Shown here one piece after another: positions 1 to 9,769 of a DNA stretch of 64,000 nucleotides. Every line of letters starts with the position of its first letter. The first letter of the stretch is position 1. The stretch comes from Desulfacinum hydrothermale DSM 13146 (GTDB lineage: Bacteria; Desulfobacterota; Syntrophobacteria; Syntrophobacterales; DSM-9756). The translations under genes were made by a program, and so were the position numbers. Below the pieces are notes generated by a model. It worked only from the letters and a program-made list of their open reading frames with translations, did no database searches and was not told where the DNA came from. The stretch is from positions 28,849 through 92,848 of the forward strand of contig NZ_FWXF01000014.1 in the NCBI RefSeq assembly GCF_900176285.1, given 5' to 3'.

Positions 1-639
1 CTCCTGCTTTTTGTGCTGGTGGGTGCCCAGGTGAACATCCACGTGGCCTGGAAGGCGGGCCTGGCGGGGACGGCCGTCATCGCCGTGGGGCTCCTCTTTC
101 GCAGCGTGGGCACGTGGGTATCGCTCCTTGGAACCCCCTATAATTGGAAGGAGAAGCTCTTCTGCGTGGTGGCTTACATCCCCAAGGCCACCGTGCAGGC
201 GGCCATCGGGGCCGTGCCGTTGGCGGCTGGTGTGGCCTCCGGGGAAGTGATCCTGGCCGTGGCGGTGCTCTCCATTCTTCTCACGGCTCCCCTGGGCGCC
301 ATCGGCATCATGATCATGGGCGAACGGATCCTGGATCACGGAGAAAAGTCTCCCTACACCTTCAAATCCCTGAGGGAAAAGCTTCAGCTTCCGAGGGTGG
401 GCGAACGGGTCCGCAGCAAGCGCTACGGCACCGTGTGGAAGATCATTGAAGAGCGGGAAACGTGGATCCCGGCCCCCGGTGTCTCATCGGCTCCCAGTGG
501 CAGTATCCCCGCCATCCTTATTCGCTATTGGAAGGAAGAAAGCGCGGACGGCCCCGGCACGGGAAAGACCATGACGTACCGCTACAGCCAGCTGGACCCG
601 TCCTTTCACGAACACTGGGAGGTCCTCTACGACTGGTAA
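1..639 (+). CDS. Cation/proton antiporter, C-terminal part (5' truncated by window)
   Basis: The frame is open from base 1, so the gene begins upstream of the window. The visible part (about 212 residues) starts inside hydrophobic segments typical of the last transmembrane helices of CPA-type Na+/H+ or K+/H+ antiporters, including IPKATVQAAIGAVPLA and a following helix ending at GERILD. A soluble tail of about 100 residues follows, rich in charged and aromatic residues and with no motif I recognise. The family exchanges protons for Na+ or K+ across the inner membrane. NhaP-type is the best guess, but the ion cannot be told from this fragment. The stop TAA is followed by about 160 bases with no gene. 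Confidence 0.75.
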   Translation, partial: LLLFVLVGAQVNIHVAWKAGLAGTAVIAVGLLFRSVGTWVSLLGTPYNWKEKLFCVVAYIPKATVQAAIGAVPLAAGVASGEVILAVAVLSILLTAPLGAIGIMIMGERILDHGEKSPYTFKSLREKLQLPRVGERVRSKRYGTVWKIIEERETWIPAPGVSSAPSGSIPAILIRYWKEESADGPGTGKTMTYRYSQLDPSFHEHWEVLYDW

Positions 640-799
640 CAGGCCAAGCCCTTCTTCTCAGCTCATTGCGTGCGCCCGCTTCCATGGGATCGGCGTACTT
701 TTCCCATGGAAGCACCGGTTAGGGGCGATCTGGTAAAAACTTCCCATTGAGGTCACATGATGGAGAGGGTCCAGACGGCTCGCCGGCGGTGCAAAGGCA

Positions 800-1237
800 T
801 CATTCCACAAACTCCCCCACCCACCGCACCAGCGCCCCCGCGTCCATGGCCCCTGAGCGCCTCCCCCTTTCACGCCCGTTTTTGAAGACCACTACGGTGG
901 GGATGCTTCGTATCCCATGGCGGGCGGCAAGGCCCTGTTCCTTTTCCGTGTTGACCTTCAGGAAACGCGCAGAGGCCTTCAGCCTCCGGGCGGCCTCTTG
1001 GAAGGCGGGAGCCATCATGCGGCACGGCCCACACCAAGGCGCCCAGAAGTCCACCACCACGGGAAGATCGGTACGCATCACGTGCTTTTCAAACTGATCC
1101 CGGTCCACTTCCAGGGGCTTTCCGGGAAGGAGCTGGGAAGAGCACCGGCCGCAGACGGGTTGCTTGAGCAGGCGCAGTGCGTCCACCCGGTTGATGGAGC
1201 TGCAGCGGGGACAAACCACATGGATGAACTCTTGCAT
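800..1237 (-). CDS. trxC: Thioredoxin 2 with N-terminal zinc ribbon
   Basis: This 145-residue protein begins with a zinc-ribbon pair (CPRC near residue 9 and CGRC near 29), followed by a thioredoxin fold with the active site WCGPC. That arrangement is characteristic of thioredoxin 2 (TrxC), a cytoplasmic disulfide reductase in which the ribbon binds zinc and responds to oxidation. The ATG at 1237 is chosen because AGAGGTGG lies just upstream and the ribbon starts directly after it. The frame stays open further upstream, but that extension is low-complexity and has no ribosome site. It lies downstream of, and on the same strand as, the nitronate monooxygenase-like gene. Confidence 0.9.
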   Translation of the reverse strand: MQEFIHVVCPRCSSINRVDALRLLKQPVCGRCSSQLLPGKPLEVDRDQFEKHVMRTDLPVVVDFWAPWCGPCRMMAPAFQEAARRLKASARFLKVNTEKEQGLAARHGIRSIPTVVVFKNGRERGRRSGAMDAGALVRWVGEFVE

Positions 1238-1553
1238 GAAACCACCTCTCGCAGGCGTTTTTGGGTGCCGTGGGTACTTTCGGCGCTTTGATAAGCACAT
1301 CCCAAAGTCCGTGCAACCCCTACCACCGCCAGGCTTTGAGCCATGACGGGAAGGCCGGTTTGAATCGACCCCGCCTTCCCATGACAAGGGATTGGTTCGC
1401 CATGGCCAGCGCCGGGGTTCCTGGCCACGCTCGGGTCGCCGCGCGTGTTTTCTCCTTCGGGTGGCATGCTTTCCTCCACCTTCCCCTGCAGCCAGGGAAT
1501 CCGCACGCCGGTCCTTGCAACGGACGGCAAGGGGCGGATCCCCCACTTTGGCA

Positions 1554-2552
<999 letters not shown>

Positions 2553-2680
2553 TTACGGGTTCCACTGGAGACGGGCCTTTCACAACGGCCCTCCATTTGC
2601 TAAAAGTGGACAAGATCGCTTTTTTCTTTTCGCAGAGGGGCTTCCTGGGATCAAGTCTGTTCGAGAATCAGGAGGGCAAC

Positions 2681-3334
2681 ATGGACCACCCCGTGGAACA
2701 CTTTTGGGATCTCAAATTGAAGCGGGTTCAAGAGGCACTGGAAAAGAACAACTTCGCCGTAACATGTGCACAAAACCGTGCGGACGCCAAGGAAAGGGTT
2801 CTCCAGGAGATTCTTCCCACTCTAGACCCAGAATCCATTTCGTGGGGGGGATCCATGACCTTTGTGGCATCGGGGCTCTATGACGCCCTCAAGGACCGCA
2901 ACGACCTGGCCGTTTTGGACACCTATGAAAAGGGCTTGAGCTTTCAGGACATGCTGGAACGGCGCCGACGCTCCCTGCTTGTGGATCTCTTTTTCACCGG
3001 CACCAACGCCGTCACCGAAGCGGGCCAGTTGGTGAACTTGGATATGTACGGCAACCGCGTGGCGGCTCTCACCTTCGGGCCGCGCCATGTGATCGTGCTG
3101 GTGGGACGCAACAAGGTGGTCCCGGATCTGAAAGCGGCCATGCACCGTATCAAGGCCTATGCGGCTCCCGCAAACGCCATGCGCCTGGACAAGAAAACCC
3201 CCTGCTACCATACGGGGGTTTGCCAGGAGTGTTCCAGTCCGGAACGCATTTGCAATCACTGGACCATCACGGAAAAGTCCTTTCCCGAGGGCCGCATCCA
3301 CGTGGTGCTCATCAACGAAGACCTGGGACTCTAG
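2681..3334 (+). CDS. LUD-domain (LutC/YkgG-like) protein
   Basis: A 217-residue LUD-domain protein (former DUF162). Family features are the N-terminal helix VQEALEKNNFAV, SWGGSMTF, the central FFTGTNAVTEAGQLVNLD, and a C-terminal Cys-bearing stretch, CYHTGVCQECSSPERIC. LUD proteins are subunits of lactate-utilisation (LutABC) and related Fe-S oxidoreductases. Stand-alone members such as this one are common in anaerobes and their substrate is usually unknown. The ATG at 2681 follows AGGAGGGCAAC. The next start, at 3364, belongs to a truncated flavoprotein reading frame. Confidence 0.85.
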   Translation: MDHPVEHFWDLKLKRVQEALEKNNFAVTCAQNRADAKERVLQEILPTLDPESISWGGSMTFVASGLYDALKDRNDLAVLDTYEKGLSFQDMLERRRRSLLVDLFFTGTNAVTEAGQLVNLDMYGNRVAALTFGPRHVIVLVGRNKVVPDLKAAMHRIKAYAAPANAMRLDKKTPCYHTGVCQECSSPERICNHWTITEKSFPEGRIHVVLINEDLGL

Positions 3335-3363
3335 CCCCAAGGCGAAGGCAAGGAGCGCAAACC

Positions 3364-3482
3364 ATGAAAACGCACTCCTACCATGTGGCCGTTCTGGGCA
3401 CGGGGCCCGCTGGAAGGGCAGTCCGTTGGAAAGCCGCACAAGGGTCGAAAGACCAGTGTGGGCCAGCCTGCTGGGAGCCGAG
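3364..3482 (+). pseudogene. 5' remnant of a pyridine nucleotide-disulfide oxidoreductase-like gene
   Basis: After AAGGAGCGCAAACC, an ATG opens MKTHSYHVAVLGTGPAG. This is a perfect start for a Rossmann FAD/NAD-binding fold of the lipoamide-dehydrogenase type, with the GxGPAG loop. Homology stops within about 17 codons. The following bases (about 3415-3470) instead resemble the right end of the dispersed miniature element found elsewhere in this window (GGAAAGCC, then CACAAGGG, then CAGCCTGCT). The rest of the oxidoreductase gene is absent, and the opposite-strand thioesterase gene begins its 3' end at 3483. I read this as a gene cut down to its first codons by an element-associated deletion. 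The 3' boundary is approximate. Confidence 0.5.
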
Positions 3483-3917
3483 TCATCGCTCCCTCCCCTC
3501 CACCCGCAGAATGTGGTGGCGAACCCTTTCCGGAAGGGCGGTCTTGGCGTTTTTCCGGTAGTCGTAGGAGACCACCAGGGCATCTCCTTCCGCGGCGATG
3601 CGCTTGTGACGATGACTCACGATGCGATACTCCATGGTGAACCGGTCCTCCTGCAACGCCGGCACGCGGGCTCCCACGGAGATGGTGTCCGGATATGTGA
3701 GCGGAAAGCGGTAGCGGCACTGAGTGGCGGCAAGGATCGGACCGATCCCCGTCTCTTCCATGATTTTCATGTAGTTCATTTCCAGGAAATAGGCGATCCG
3801 TGCTGTTTCGAAGTAGCGAAAATAGACCACATTGTTCACATGCTGGAAGGCGTCCATCTCTCCCCACACCACCGGAAGCTCGATCACCACGGGAAAACCT
3901 TCAAGCAGTTCGCGCAT
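3483..3917 (-). CDS. Acyl-CoA thioesterase, 4-hydroxybenzoyl-CoA thioesterase/YbgC family
   Basis: A 144-residue single hot-dog domain. The active-site region WGEMDAFQHVNNVVYFRYFE matches the 4HBT/YbgC pattern (DxxxHVNN), in which the Asp attacks or activates water on the thioester. The C-terminus (DALVVSYDYRKNAKTALPE) is the usual last strand and short tail. The likely role is hydrolysis of short- or medium-chain acyl-CoA in the cytoplasm; the substrate cannot be assigned. GGAGGAAAAGACG precedes the ATG. Confidence 0.88.
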   Translation of the reverse strand: MRELLEGFPVVIELPVVWGEMDAFQHVNNVVYFRYFETARIAYFLEMNYMKIMEETGIGPILAATQCRYRFPLTYPDTISVGARVPALQEDRFTMEYRIVSHRHKRIAAEGDALVVSYDYRKNAKTALPERVRHHILRVEGRER

Positions 3918-4044
3918 CGTCTTTTCCTCCCCGAATCGGCTGGGACCCGTCTTTTCTCAGTTCACATCGGGGCCATGAGAGCACATTTCATGGCGGACCA
4001 CAAGGAGTGGAAAGCCCAGCCGCTCCTTCTTGGGCTGGGCCCCT

Positions 4045-4274
4045 TGGAGCCTGTCCGAAAGCTCCCAGGTTGCTCCCCTTGTTGTACGGACCAAAGCTTG
4101 GGGCTACCAGCCGGAGCCGTGCTTCCGGCCTGGCGTTTCAGCTGTAGGGGCGGTTTCCGAACCCGCCCCTATCAAGGCGCGCTCCGAGAATTCCAAAACA
4201 CCACGGGGCCGGTGAAATTTCAACTGGCCGGAAAGCCACAAAAGGGCGAGAGGCCATTTTGGAGCAGGCTCATA
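4045..4274 (+). mobile_element. Miniature dispersed element, copy A
   Basis: A copy of the window's dispersed element. The left end is GGAGCCTGTCCGAAAGC. The central palindrome at 4144-4172 has arms GTAGGGGCGG and CCCGCCCCTA. The right part contains GGAAAGCCACAAAAGGGCGA, and the right end reads GAGCAGGCTCATAG, which is the inverse of the left end. There is no coding capacity. It fills the gap between the thioesterase gene and the SRPBCC gene. Boundaries are estimated by comparison with copies B and C. Confidence 0.7.
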
Positions 4275-4402
4275 GAAGGACTGGGAAAGCCACGGAGGAA
4301 ACCCCTTAAGGCTCAGGAGCCATGGGTGCAGGCGCCTTGAGGTCTGCAACACGCACCACGAAGACCCCCTCCACACCATCTCCATTGCGAAGAAAGGGAT
4401 CC

Positions 4403-4906
4403 ATGCGCATTCACCACTTTGAGACCCGCATCCTGCTTCCAGCAAGCCCGGCCCACGTCTTTCCCTTCTTCGCCGATGCGGCCAATCTGGAGCGTATCAC
4501 CCCGCCCGAGCTTTCGTTTCGAATCCTCACGGAGCTTCCCATCGCCATGGCGGAAGGAACGCTCATCGACTACAAGCTCCGGCTTTTCGGCGTACCCTTT
4601 CGCTGGAAGACCCGCATCCGGAAGTGGGCACCCCCACGGTGCTTCGTGGATGAGCAGATCCGCGGCCCCTATCGGCTGTGGGTGCACACCCATACATTCG
4701 AACCGCGGCCCCAGGGGACCCTCATGACCGACCGGGTCCGCTACGCCCTTCCCCTTTACCCGCTGGGCGAAATGGGCGCTCCGGCCATCCACCGTCTCAT
4801 TCAATGGATCTTTTGGTATCGGGCGCGCGCTCTGGTTGGGTTGATACCGGAAGTCGGACCGCCATCTGACGGGGTTTCCGCCCCGGGCGGCCACGGCGGC
4901 GCATGA
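4403..4906 (+). CDS. SRPBCC (START-like) ligand-binding protein
   Basis: A 167-residue protein of the SRPBCC/Bet v1-like fold, close to the group sometimes annotated as cell-division-inhibitor-like (COG4276). Recognisable pieces are the first strand FETRILLPASPAHVFPFFAD, the ITPPEL turn, the substrate-cavity strand IDYKLRLFGVPFRWKTRI, and the long C-terminal helix IHRLIQWIFWYRARAL. These proteins bind hydrophobic ligands; no enzymatic role can be inferred. The ATG at 4403 directly precedes the first conserved strand. It is followed by a hydrolase gene 121 bases downstream. Confidence 0.78.
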   Translation: MRIHHFETRILLPASPAHVFPFFADAANLERITPPELSFRILTELPIAMAEGTLIDYKLRLFGVPFRWKTRIRKWAPPRCFVDEQIRGPYRLWVHTHTFEPRPQGTLMTDRVRYALPLYPLGEMGAPAIHRLIQWIFWYRARALVGLIPEVGPPSDGVSAPGGHGGA

Positions 4907-5027
4907 AAAGCATCAGGACCGCCGTGCCGACCATCACCGGCCCCGGATCACAGCGCAGGCTCTGCGCACCACGGATGACGGACCGGCACCCCCTTCATCT
5001 CAAACCCTCTTCGGCAGGAGACACGCC

Positions 5028-5882
5028 GTGACCTGGACCAAGCTGCTCTTCTTTTTGGCGAGTGGGTACCTTCTCTACCTCTTTTTCCTTTTCGTCTTTC
5101 AGCGTGCGCTCATCTTTCCCACCCTGTTTGTGGGCACTCCCCCCGACTTGCACCAGCCGGCCCACCTGGAAAGGCACTGGGTCCGGACGTCTTTCGGGCG
5201 CGTGGAAACGTGGTTTTTGCCGTCCCGCCGTCCCGGCCCCGATGGAAGGAGCCCTCTCCTCGTCTTCGCCCATGGAAACGGTGAGGTCATCGACATCTGG
5301 CCGTCGGTTCTGGAGCCCTTGGCGGATCGGGGTCTGGGCGTTCTCCTGGTGGAATATCCCGGCTACGGCCGCTCCAGCGGCAAGCCGACCCAAAAGAACA
5401 TCACGGAAGCCTTTGTCGCCGCCTACGACATGGCCGTGGTCCGTCCGGACGTGGACTCCAGCAGGATATTCTTCTGGGGCCGGTCCATCGGAGGCGGCGC
5501 GGTCTGCGCCCTGGCCGCCGCAAGGCCTTCCGCCGGTCTCATCCTCATGTCCACCTTCACCAGCCTTCGCCCCTTCGCCCGCCGCTACCTGGCTCCGGCG
5601 TTTCTCATCCGAGATCCCTTCGACAATCTGGACGTGGTTCGCCGATACCCCCGTCCTGTGCTGGTTGTTCACGGTAAGCATGACACGGTGATTCCCTATC
5701 AACACGGCGAGGAGCTGGCCCGAACCGCCACGAACGCCCGGCTCATCACCTACGACTGTGATCACAACGACTGCCCTCCCCGATGGGAACCCTTCTTTCG
5801 TATCCTGGAAGAATTCGTAACCCAAGGCAGGGGCAACCCCAACGACATCGCGCGCCAACCCGATTCGAGGATTTCGCCATGA
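5028..5882 (+). CDS. Membrane-anchored alpha/beta hydrolase
   Basis: A 284-residue protein starting at GTG, with a GGCAGGAGA ribosome site upstream. An N-terminal hydrophobic segment (residues 5-25) probably anchors it in the inner membrane. The alpha/beta-hydrolase core has the oxyanion motif AHGNGE (81-86), the nucleophile elbow GRSIGGG (Ser153), Asp219 in HGKHD and His246 in DCDHND. This makes it a BEM46/serine-aminopeptidase-like esterase; the substrate is unknown. Its stop overlaps the next start as ATGA, so translation is probably coupled to the methyltransferase gene. Confidence 0.85.
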   Translation: MTWTKLLFFLASGYLLYLFFLFVFQRALIFPTLFVGTPPDLHQPAHLERHWVRTSFGRVETWFLPSRRPGPDGRSPLLVFAHGNGEVIDIWPSVLEPLADRGLGVLLVEYPGYGRSSGKPTQKNITEAFVAAYDMAVVRPDVDSSRIFFWGRSIGGGAVCALAAARPSAGLILMSTFTSLRPFARRYLAPAFLIRDPFDNLDVVRRYPRPVLVVHGKHDTVIPYQHGEELARTATNARLITYDCDHNDCPPRWEPFFRILEEFVTQGRGNPNDIARQPDSRISP

Positions 5883-6682
5883 TTTTCGCCGCCGACAACC
5901 TTCACCCGCTCAACCCGGACGTGGCCGCCGCCTTGGAAGGGCTGGATCCAGGACCCATTCGGCACCGAGCCCGCCGCCTGCTGGATGCGGGCGCTCAATG
6001 GATCGATATCAACCCGGGATATCTTCCCCGGAGCCGGGAAGACCGCATGACCTTCCTGGTGGAGACGGTCCAGGAGACCGTCTCCCTGCCGCTCATCCTG
6101 GACAGCCCCCACCCGCGCCTTCTTCGCAAAGGCCTGCAGGCCTGCAGAAAGACTCCCATTCTCAATGGTCTCACCCTGGAACCCCGAAGATTGGAGGAGA
6201 TCCTTCCGCTGGCGGTGGAATATGAAACACCCCTGGTGGTGCTCTTGCTGGATGATCGGTCCTTCAGCCCTCCGTCGGTGGAAGAAAAGGCGGCCCTGGC
6301 GGCGGAGCTCCACGCACGGGCCCTGGCCGCCGGAGTTTCCCACCAGCGCCTGCTCTTCGATCCGCTGCTGCCCAACATGAGCTGGGCCGATGCCCCGGCT
6401 CGCATCGCCCATACCATCGAGACGGTGCGCCTTCTCTCCCAGGGCGATTTACTGGGACGACCGGCCGGGACCCTGGTGGGGCTTTCCAACCTGCGCAGCG
6501 GCCTGCGCCGATCCCTCGGGCCGGAGCTCGACTGCGCTCTCCTGGGCGCCCTGGCCCAGGTGGGCCTCCACGCGGTCCTGGCCGATGTCCTCAATACCCG
6601 CCTGGTCCGATCCTGGAAGTTCCTGGAGACACTGGCCGGTCCTTCCCCGGCTGTGGACCAGGTCCTGGCCGCCGACGGATAG
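5879..6682 (+). CDS. Methyltetrahydrofolate methyltransferase-like pterin-binding protein (MeTr/AcsE family)
   Basis: A 267-residue TIM barrel of the dihydropteroate synthase/MeTr superfamily. It shows the MeTr-type pterin pocket: WIDINPG (near residue 41), LILDSPHPRLLRKGL with LDS, the asparagine in ILNGLT, LLFDPLLP, and the C-terminal VGLSNLRSGLRR and LADVLNTRL segments. In acetogens and sulfate reducers, MeTr moves the methyl group from methyl-H4folate to a corrinoid Fe-S protein in the Wood-Ljungdahl pathway. No corrinoid protein or CODH/ACS gene is adjacent here, so a stand-alone or paralogous role is possible. The ATG overlaps the preceding stop by four bases. A 259-base gap with no recognised gene follows. 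Confidence 0.82.
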   Translation: MIFAADNLHPLNPDVAAALEGLDPGPIRHRARRLLDAGAQWIDINPGYLPRSREDRMTFLVETVQETVSLPLILDSPHPRLLRKGLQACRKTPILNGLTLEPRRLEEILPLAVEYETPLVVLLLDDRSFSPPSVEEKAALAAELHARALAAGVSHQRLLFDPLLPNMSWADAPARIAHTIETVRLLSQGDLLGRPAGTLVGLSNLRSGLRRSLGPELDCALLGALAQVGLHAVLADVLNTRLVRSWKFLETLAGPSPAVDQVLAADG

Positions 6683-6941
6683 GCTTGGGGTGTCCGGAAA
6701 ATGGACAGGACGTGCCTCGGCCCTGGAAATGGAAACCAGACAACGCAAAGGAAACCGATCGGGGCCCAATGTTGCATGCTGTGGAAAAGTCGCAGGAGGA
6801 GATGGGAAAATCGCGCTTTTTCGAGACGGCAGGTTCGATGGCGGAACTCTAGACTCCCATGGCGCCGTCACCGATCCTCTTTGAAAGGGAGAGGAATCCG
6901 TTGGATCCGCATCGGGTGAAAAAAGACAGGAGGAATGGACC

Positions 6942-7787
6942 ATGCGAAAGAAATGGGTTCTCTTGCTTTGCCTCGCCGCCGTGCTCATCCCCGGGCTCAC
7001 GGCCCATGCGGGCTGCCTCACCCTCACCGCACCCAACGGAGGCGAGAGGTTGGTTCCCGGCAGCGTCTACCACATCACATGGACCAACGACTGCTCCAAG
7101 CCTTTGAAGATCGAACTCAGAAGAAATGGCATTTTCCTTGGGTTTATAGCTCGCAATGTTCCGCCATCCCAAACCAGCTTCCGCTGGACGGTAGGGTCCC
7201 ATTCCGGAGGGACCGCTTCCATCGGAAGTGACTACAAGATTTTGATCATGACCGAAGATGGTATCAGTTGGGACAGAAGTGAAACGCCCTTTACCCTCAT
7301 GCAAATCAACCCTTCGGCCAAAGTCGCCGCGCCGCCCAAGATGAAGGCCCGACGAGTCAAGCGCATTGACCTCAAACTGATCCGCGTCTATTCCGACAGC
7401 TGCGTCCCACCCGGCGGCACCCCTCACAACGCCGATGCCTTTTACATGCACAAGATCATTGCGACCGTTGGGGCGGCCGGCCCACAGCTCTTGCGACTCG
7501 TTCCGGAATTTCGAATCCGGGTCGCATACTATGACGCCCACAGTGGGCATGCGCGACGGTTCACAAAAGATTTCAAGCCGGAGTCCATGGGCACCGTGGA
7601 AGTATCCAACACGCCGATCGTGGCCAAAAAATCTGCGGGGATCGCGGTGTCCGTGGTCCCTCTCGGAGGCTATGGAGATCCCGACTTGGCCAACAACTCC
7701 ATCGTCCTTCACCAGTGCACCACCTACAGCTCGCAGGATGCCATGCACGATGCGCTCGAAACCCTCACCAATCCACCGGGCAACTGA
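6942..7787 (+). CDS. Secreted protein with Kre9/KNH-like N-terminal domain
   Basis: A 281-residue exported protein. The signal peptide MRKKWVLLLCLAAVLIPGL ends at the AHA-G cleavage site. A beta domain with LTAPNGGERLVPGSVYHITW follows, then a WTVG strand and SDYKILIMTEDG. That is the pattern of the bacterial Kre9/KNH-like (Ser-Thr-rich cell-wall) domain found in secreted and surface proteins. The second half (from residue 140) looks like another beta-rich domain with LVPEFRIRVAYYDAHSG and two cysteines; I do not recognise it. GACAGGAGGAATGGACC precedes the ATG. Function is unknown; the location is probably periplasmic or extracellular. Confidence 0.72.
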   Translation: MRKKWVLLLCLAAVLIPGLTAHAGCLTLTAPNGGERLVPGSVYHITWTNDCSKPLKIELRRNGIFLGFIARNVPPSQTSFRWTVGSHSGGTASIGSDYKILIMTEDGISWDRSETPFTLMQINPSAKVAAPPKMKARRVKRIDLKLIRVYSDSCVPPGGTPHNADAFYMHKIIATVGAAGPQLLRLVPEFRIRVAYYDAHSGHARRFTKDFKPESMGTVEVSNTPIVAKKSAGIAVSVVPLGGYGDPDLANNSIVLHQCTTYSSQDAMHDALETLTNPPGN

Positions 7788-7847
7788 CCATTCCAAAGGG
7801 CCAGGAACCTTCCAAAGGGACCTTCGCCGACGGGGCTGTTCCCCAAA

Positions 7848-9116
7848 TCAGTTCTTACGGCCCGCGATCCCGGCCAGGATCTCCAGCGGGTGCAACACGG
7901 GATAGGAAAGGTTGTGGCGAAACTGCAGACGGCAGCTGAGGCAGTCGGTGATGATGCCGTCGGGATCGGCGGACCGGATCTTTTCGAAGAGCCGCCGGCC
8001 CAGCTCCAGTGACATTGCGTGAAATTCCTTCTTGTAGCCCAGGGATCCGCCCATCCCGCAGCAATCCGTGGAACTTCCCACGGGCTCCACCTGAAAGCCC
8101 GGGATGCGCCACAAGAGATCCGGGTAGCTGCCTCCGTTTTCCTGTTCGCGCTGATGACAGGGTTCGAAATAGACCCAGCGCCCGGAAGGGCCCCGGTCCG
8201 GAAGGCCCCGCTCCACTGGGAGCCCCAGCTTCCTCACATACTCACCCAGATCATGGATCCGGTGGGCCAGTTGTATGCGGCGGTGCGGGTCCAGGGACAC
8301 AAAGAAGTCGTCGGCCAGCCAACTGGGCCCCTGGCCCACACGGACATTTTCTTTCAGGATCACGCGCATGAAATATCCGCAGGTGGGACAGGAACAGACC
8401 AGATCATAGCCCGCGTCGCTCAGTGCCAGGAGGGTCTCCAGGTTGGCCCGCACGCGTTCCACCATCCGCCTTTCGTCTCCCTCCACGGCCGAGGGCATGC
8501 CGCAACACTGCTGATCGGGCACAAGGACGCTCACACCGCACCTTTCCAGCACGGACACAGCCGCCCGGGCCACTTCCGGAAAAAGATAGGCCGCGGTGCA
8601 TCCCACAAAATAGGCAACTTTTCGCTCCGCCGGCCGTTCTTCGCACAGACCGCGCCTTCGAGCCCAAGTGAAGAAATCCTCCTCTGCTGGAGGAGGCAGT
8701 CGGCGATCCGGCTGAAGCCCCAAAAGTCGCGCGGCGCCTCGCGAACCAGCACGCCGCTTGAGTACGAAAGATGCCGTTCGACGAAGGAAGGCCGGAAGCC
8801 CTCCCACGCTTTGAAGATCCGACAAAAGCCGGGCGGCGGGACTCAAGCCGCGGCGGCGCACACGTTCCGACTTGGCCCGAAGCAGGTTCGCCCGAACGTC
8901 GGGACAAGGGCACAGTCCGCACAGCGTGCACAGATCCATGAGATCCAGAAGCTCTTCGTCTTCCGCCGGCGGACCACCAGCGAGTTCCCGGTCGTAGAGC
9001 TCGAAGATCCTAGGAAAAAGAAGACAGCACTCATCCATGAGGTAGCGGCAGATGTCGCAGTCCGTGCACCCTGCAACCATCCGCCGCATGTACTCTTCCG
9101 GTCTTCCATCTTTCAC
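7848..9116 (-). CDS. GlpC/HdrD-like Fe-S oxidoreductase with CCG domains
   Basis: A 422-residue protein. It begins with a ferredoxin-type pair of clusters (CTDCDIC near residue 15 and CTLCGLCPCP near 60), followed by two CCG domains (YFVGCTAAYLF with QQCCGMP; YFEPCHQRE with TDCCGMGG and TDCLSC). This layout is that of GlpC, GlcF and heterodisulfide reductase HdrD, which pass electrons between a flavoprotein dehydrogenase and membrane carriers. No flavin dehydrogenase gene is adjacent, so the partner is unknown. I chose the GTG at 9116 because ACCGGAG sits nine bases upstream. A TTG at 9125 is also in frame but has no properly spaced site. Confidence 0.8.
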   Translation of the reverse strand: MKDGRPEEYMRRMVAGCTDCDICRYLMDECCLLFPRIFELYDRELAGGPPAEDEELLDLMDLCTLCGLCPCPDVRANLLRAKSERVRRRGLSPAARLLSDLQSVGGLPAFLRRTASFVLKRRAGSRGAARLLGLQPDRRLPPPAEEDFFTWARRRGLCEERPAERKVAYFVGCTAAYLFPEVARAAVSVLERCGVSVLVPDQQCCGMPSAVEGDERRMVERVRANLETLLALSDAGYDLVCSCPTCGYFMRVILKENVRVGQGPSWLADDFFVSLDPHRRIQLAHRIHDLGEYVRKLGLPVERGLPDRGPSGRWVYFEPCHQREQENGGSYPDLLWRIPGFQVEPVGSSTDCCGMGGSLGYKKEFHAMSLELGRRLFEKIRSADPDGIITDCLSCRLQFRHNLSYPVLHPLEILAGIAGRKN

Positions 9117-9538
9117 GGGTCGCAACTCCGGTCACTTTGTCCTTTCACGGTGGAAAAGAAAAAACGCTCCGCCCAGCGCGGGTGCTGCCGAACATCCCCC
9201 CCCCGTCCGCTACCCCGATCGGGGGTACCCTTTCCTATCACCCAAATCCAGCGTCCTCCACCCAGGCCCTTTCTGAGCCACAAACCAACGCACCCCAACC
9301 TCCCGCCGGCCCGTGACGGACGCTGATAGAGACGTGAGGCCGCCTTTCCTCGGCCCGTCGTCAAGAGGCGGTCTCGGTCTTTTCGGTGACGACATGTAAC
9401 ACGGATCGAGACGGTGCCGGCCGGGAAGCGTCCGTGCGTTGCGTGAGGGCTCGTGACCGGGCAGCCGGAGGATAGCGCCGCGGTAGTGATCAAATCTCGG
9501 GCAGGACAGGACTCCGCATCACCTCTTCCGGAGTCAGA
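9117..9538. other. Intergenic region without recognised gene
   Basis: About 420 bases between the start of the Fe-S oxidoreductase gene and the end of the small protein gene at 9539. It contains C-rich and G-rich runs, including a run of eight C near 9197. I found no reading frame with a ribosome site and family character, no tRNA, and no clear terminator. Confidence 0.4.
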
Positions 9539-9691
9539 TCAGTCCAGATGGGACTTCAAGGCCTTTCTTTCGTCGGCCTCCAGGCGCTTGAGAAAGGCCT
9601 TGATGAGCCGCAGGGCCTCGTCCTTATCGCCGTCCAACACCACCGCCTTCATGGCCATGTATTCTTCTTGGGTCACGTTCAAAACGGGCAT
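9539..9691 (-). CDS. 50-residue hypothetical microprotein
   Basis: A short frame of 50 residues, MPVLNVTQEEYMAMKAVVLD at its start and LKSHLD at its end. It is highly charged and predicted helical (DKDEALRLIKAFLKRLEADE), with no cysteine and no signal peptide. CGACGAGGTGTCTTT precedes the ATG. It lies 78 bases downstream of another microprotein gene on the same strand, and the two probably form one transcript. I recognise no family; the composition suggests a small soluble helical protein, perhaps an adaptor or regulatory peptide. Confidence 0.6.
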   Translation of the reverse strand: MPVLNVTQEEYMAMKAVVLDGDKDEALRLIKAFLKRLEADERKALKSHLD

Positions 9692-9769
9692 AAAGACACC
9701 TCGTCGGATTTATCGGGAGCTGAATCGGTCTTTTTGTGCGGGGCCGTACCCGGCCTCGAAGACGGGCAC

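Noticed and set aside
6683..6941. ACGCAAAGG...AAACC pattern near 6735 suggesting a GEMM (c-di-GMP) riboswitch upstream of the secreted protein gene
   Set aside because: The second conserved arm and tetraloop/receptor segments are missing; the match is limited to a few bases.
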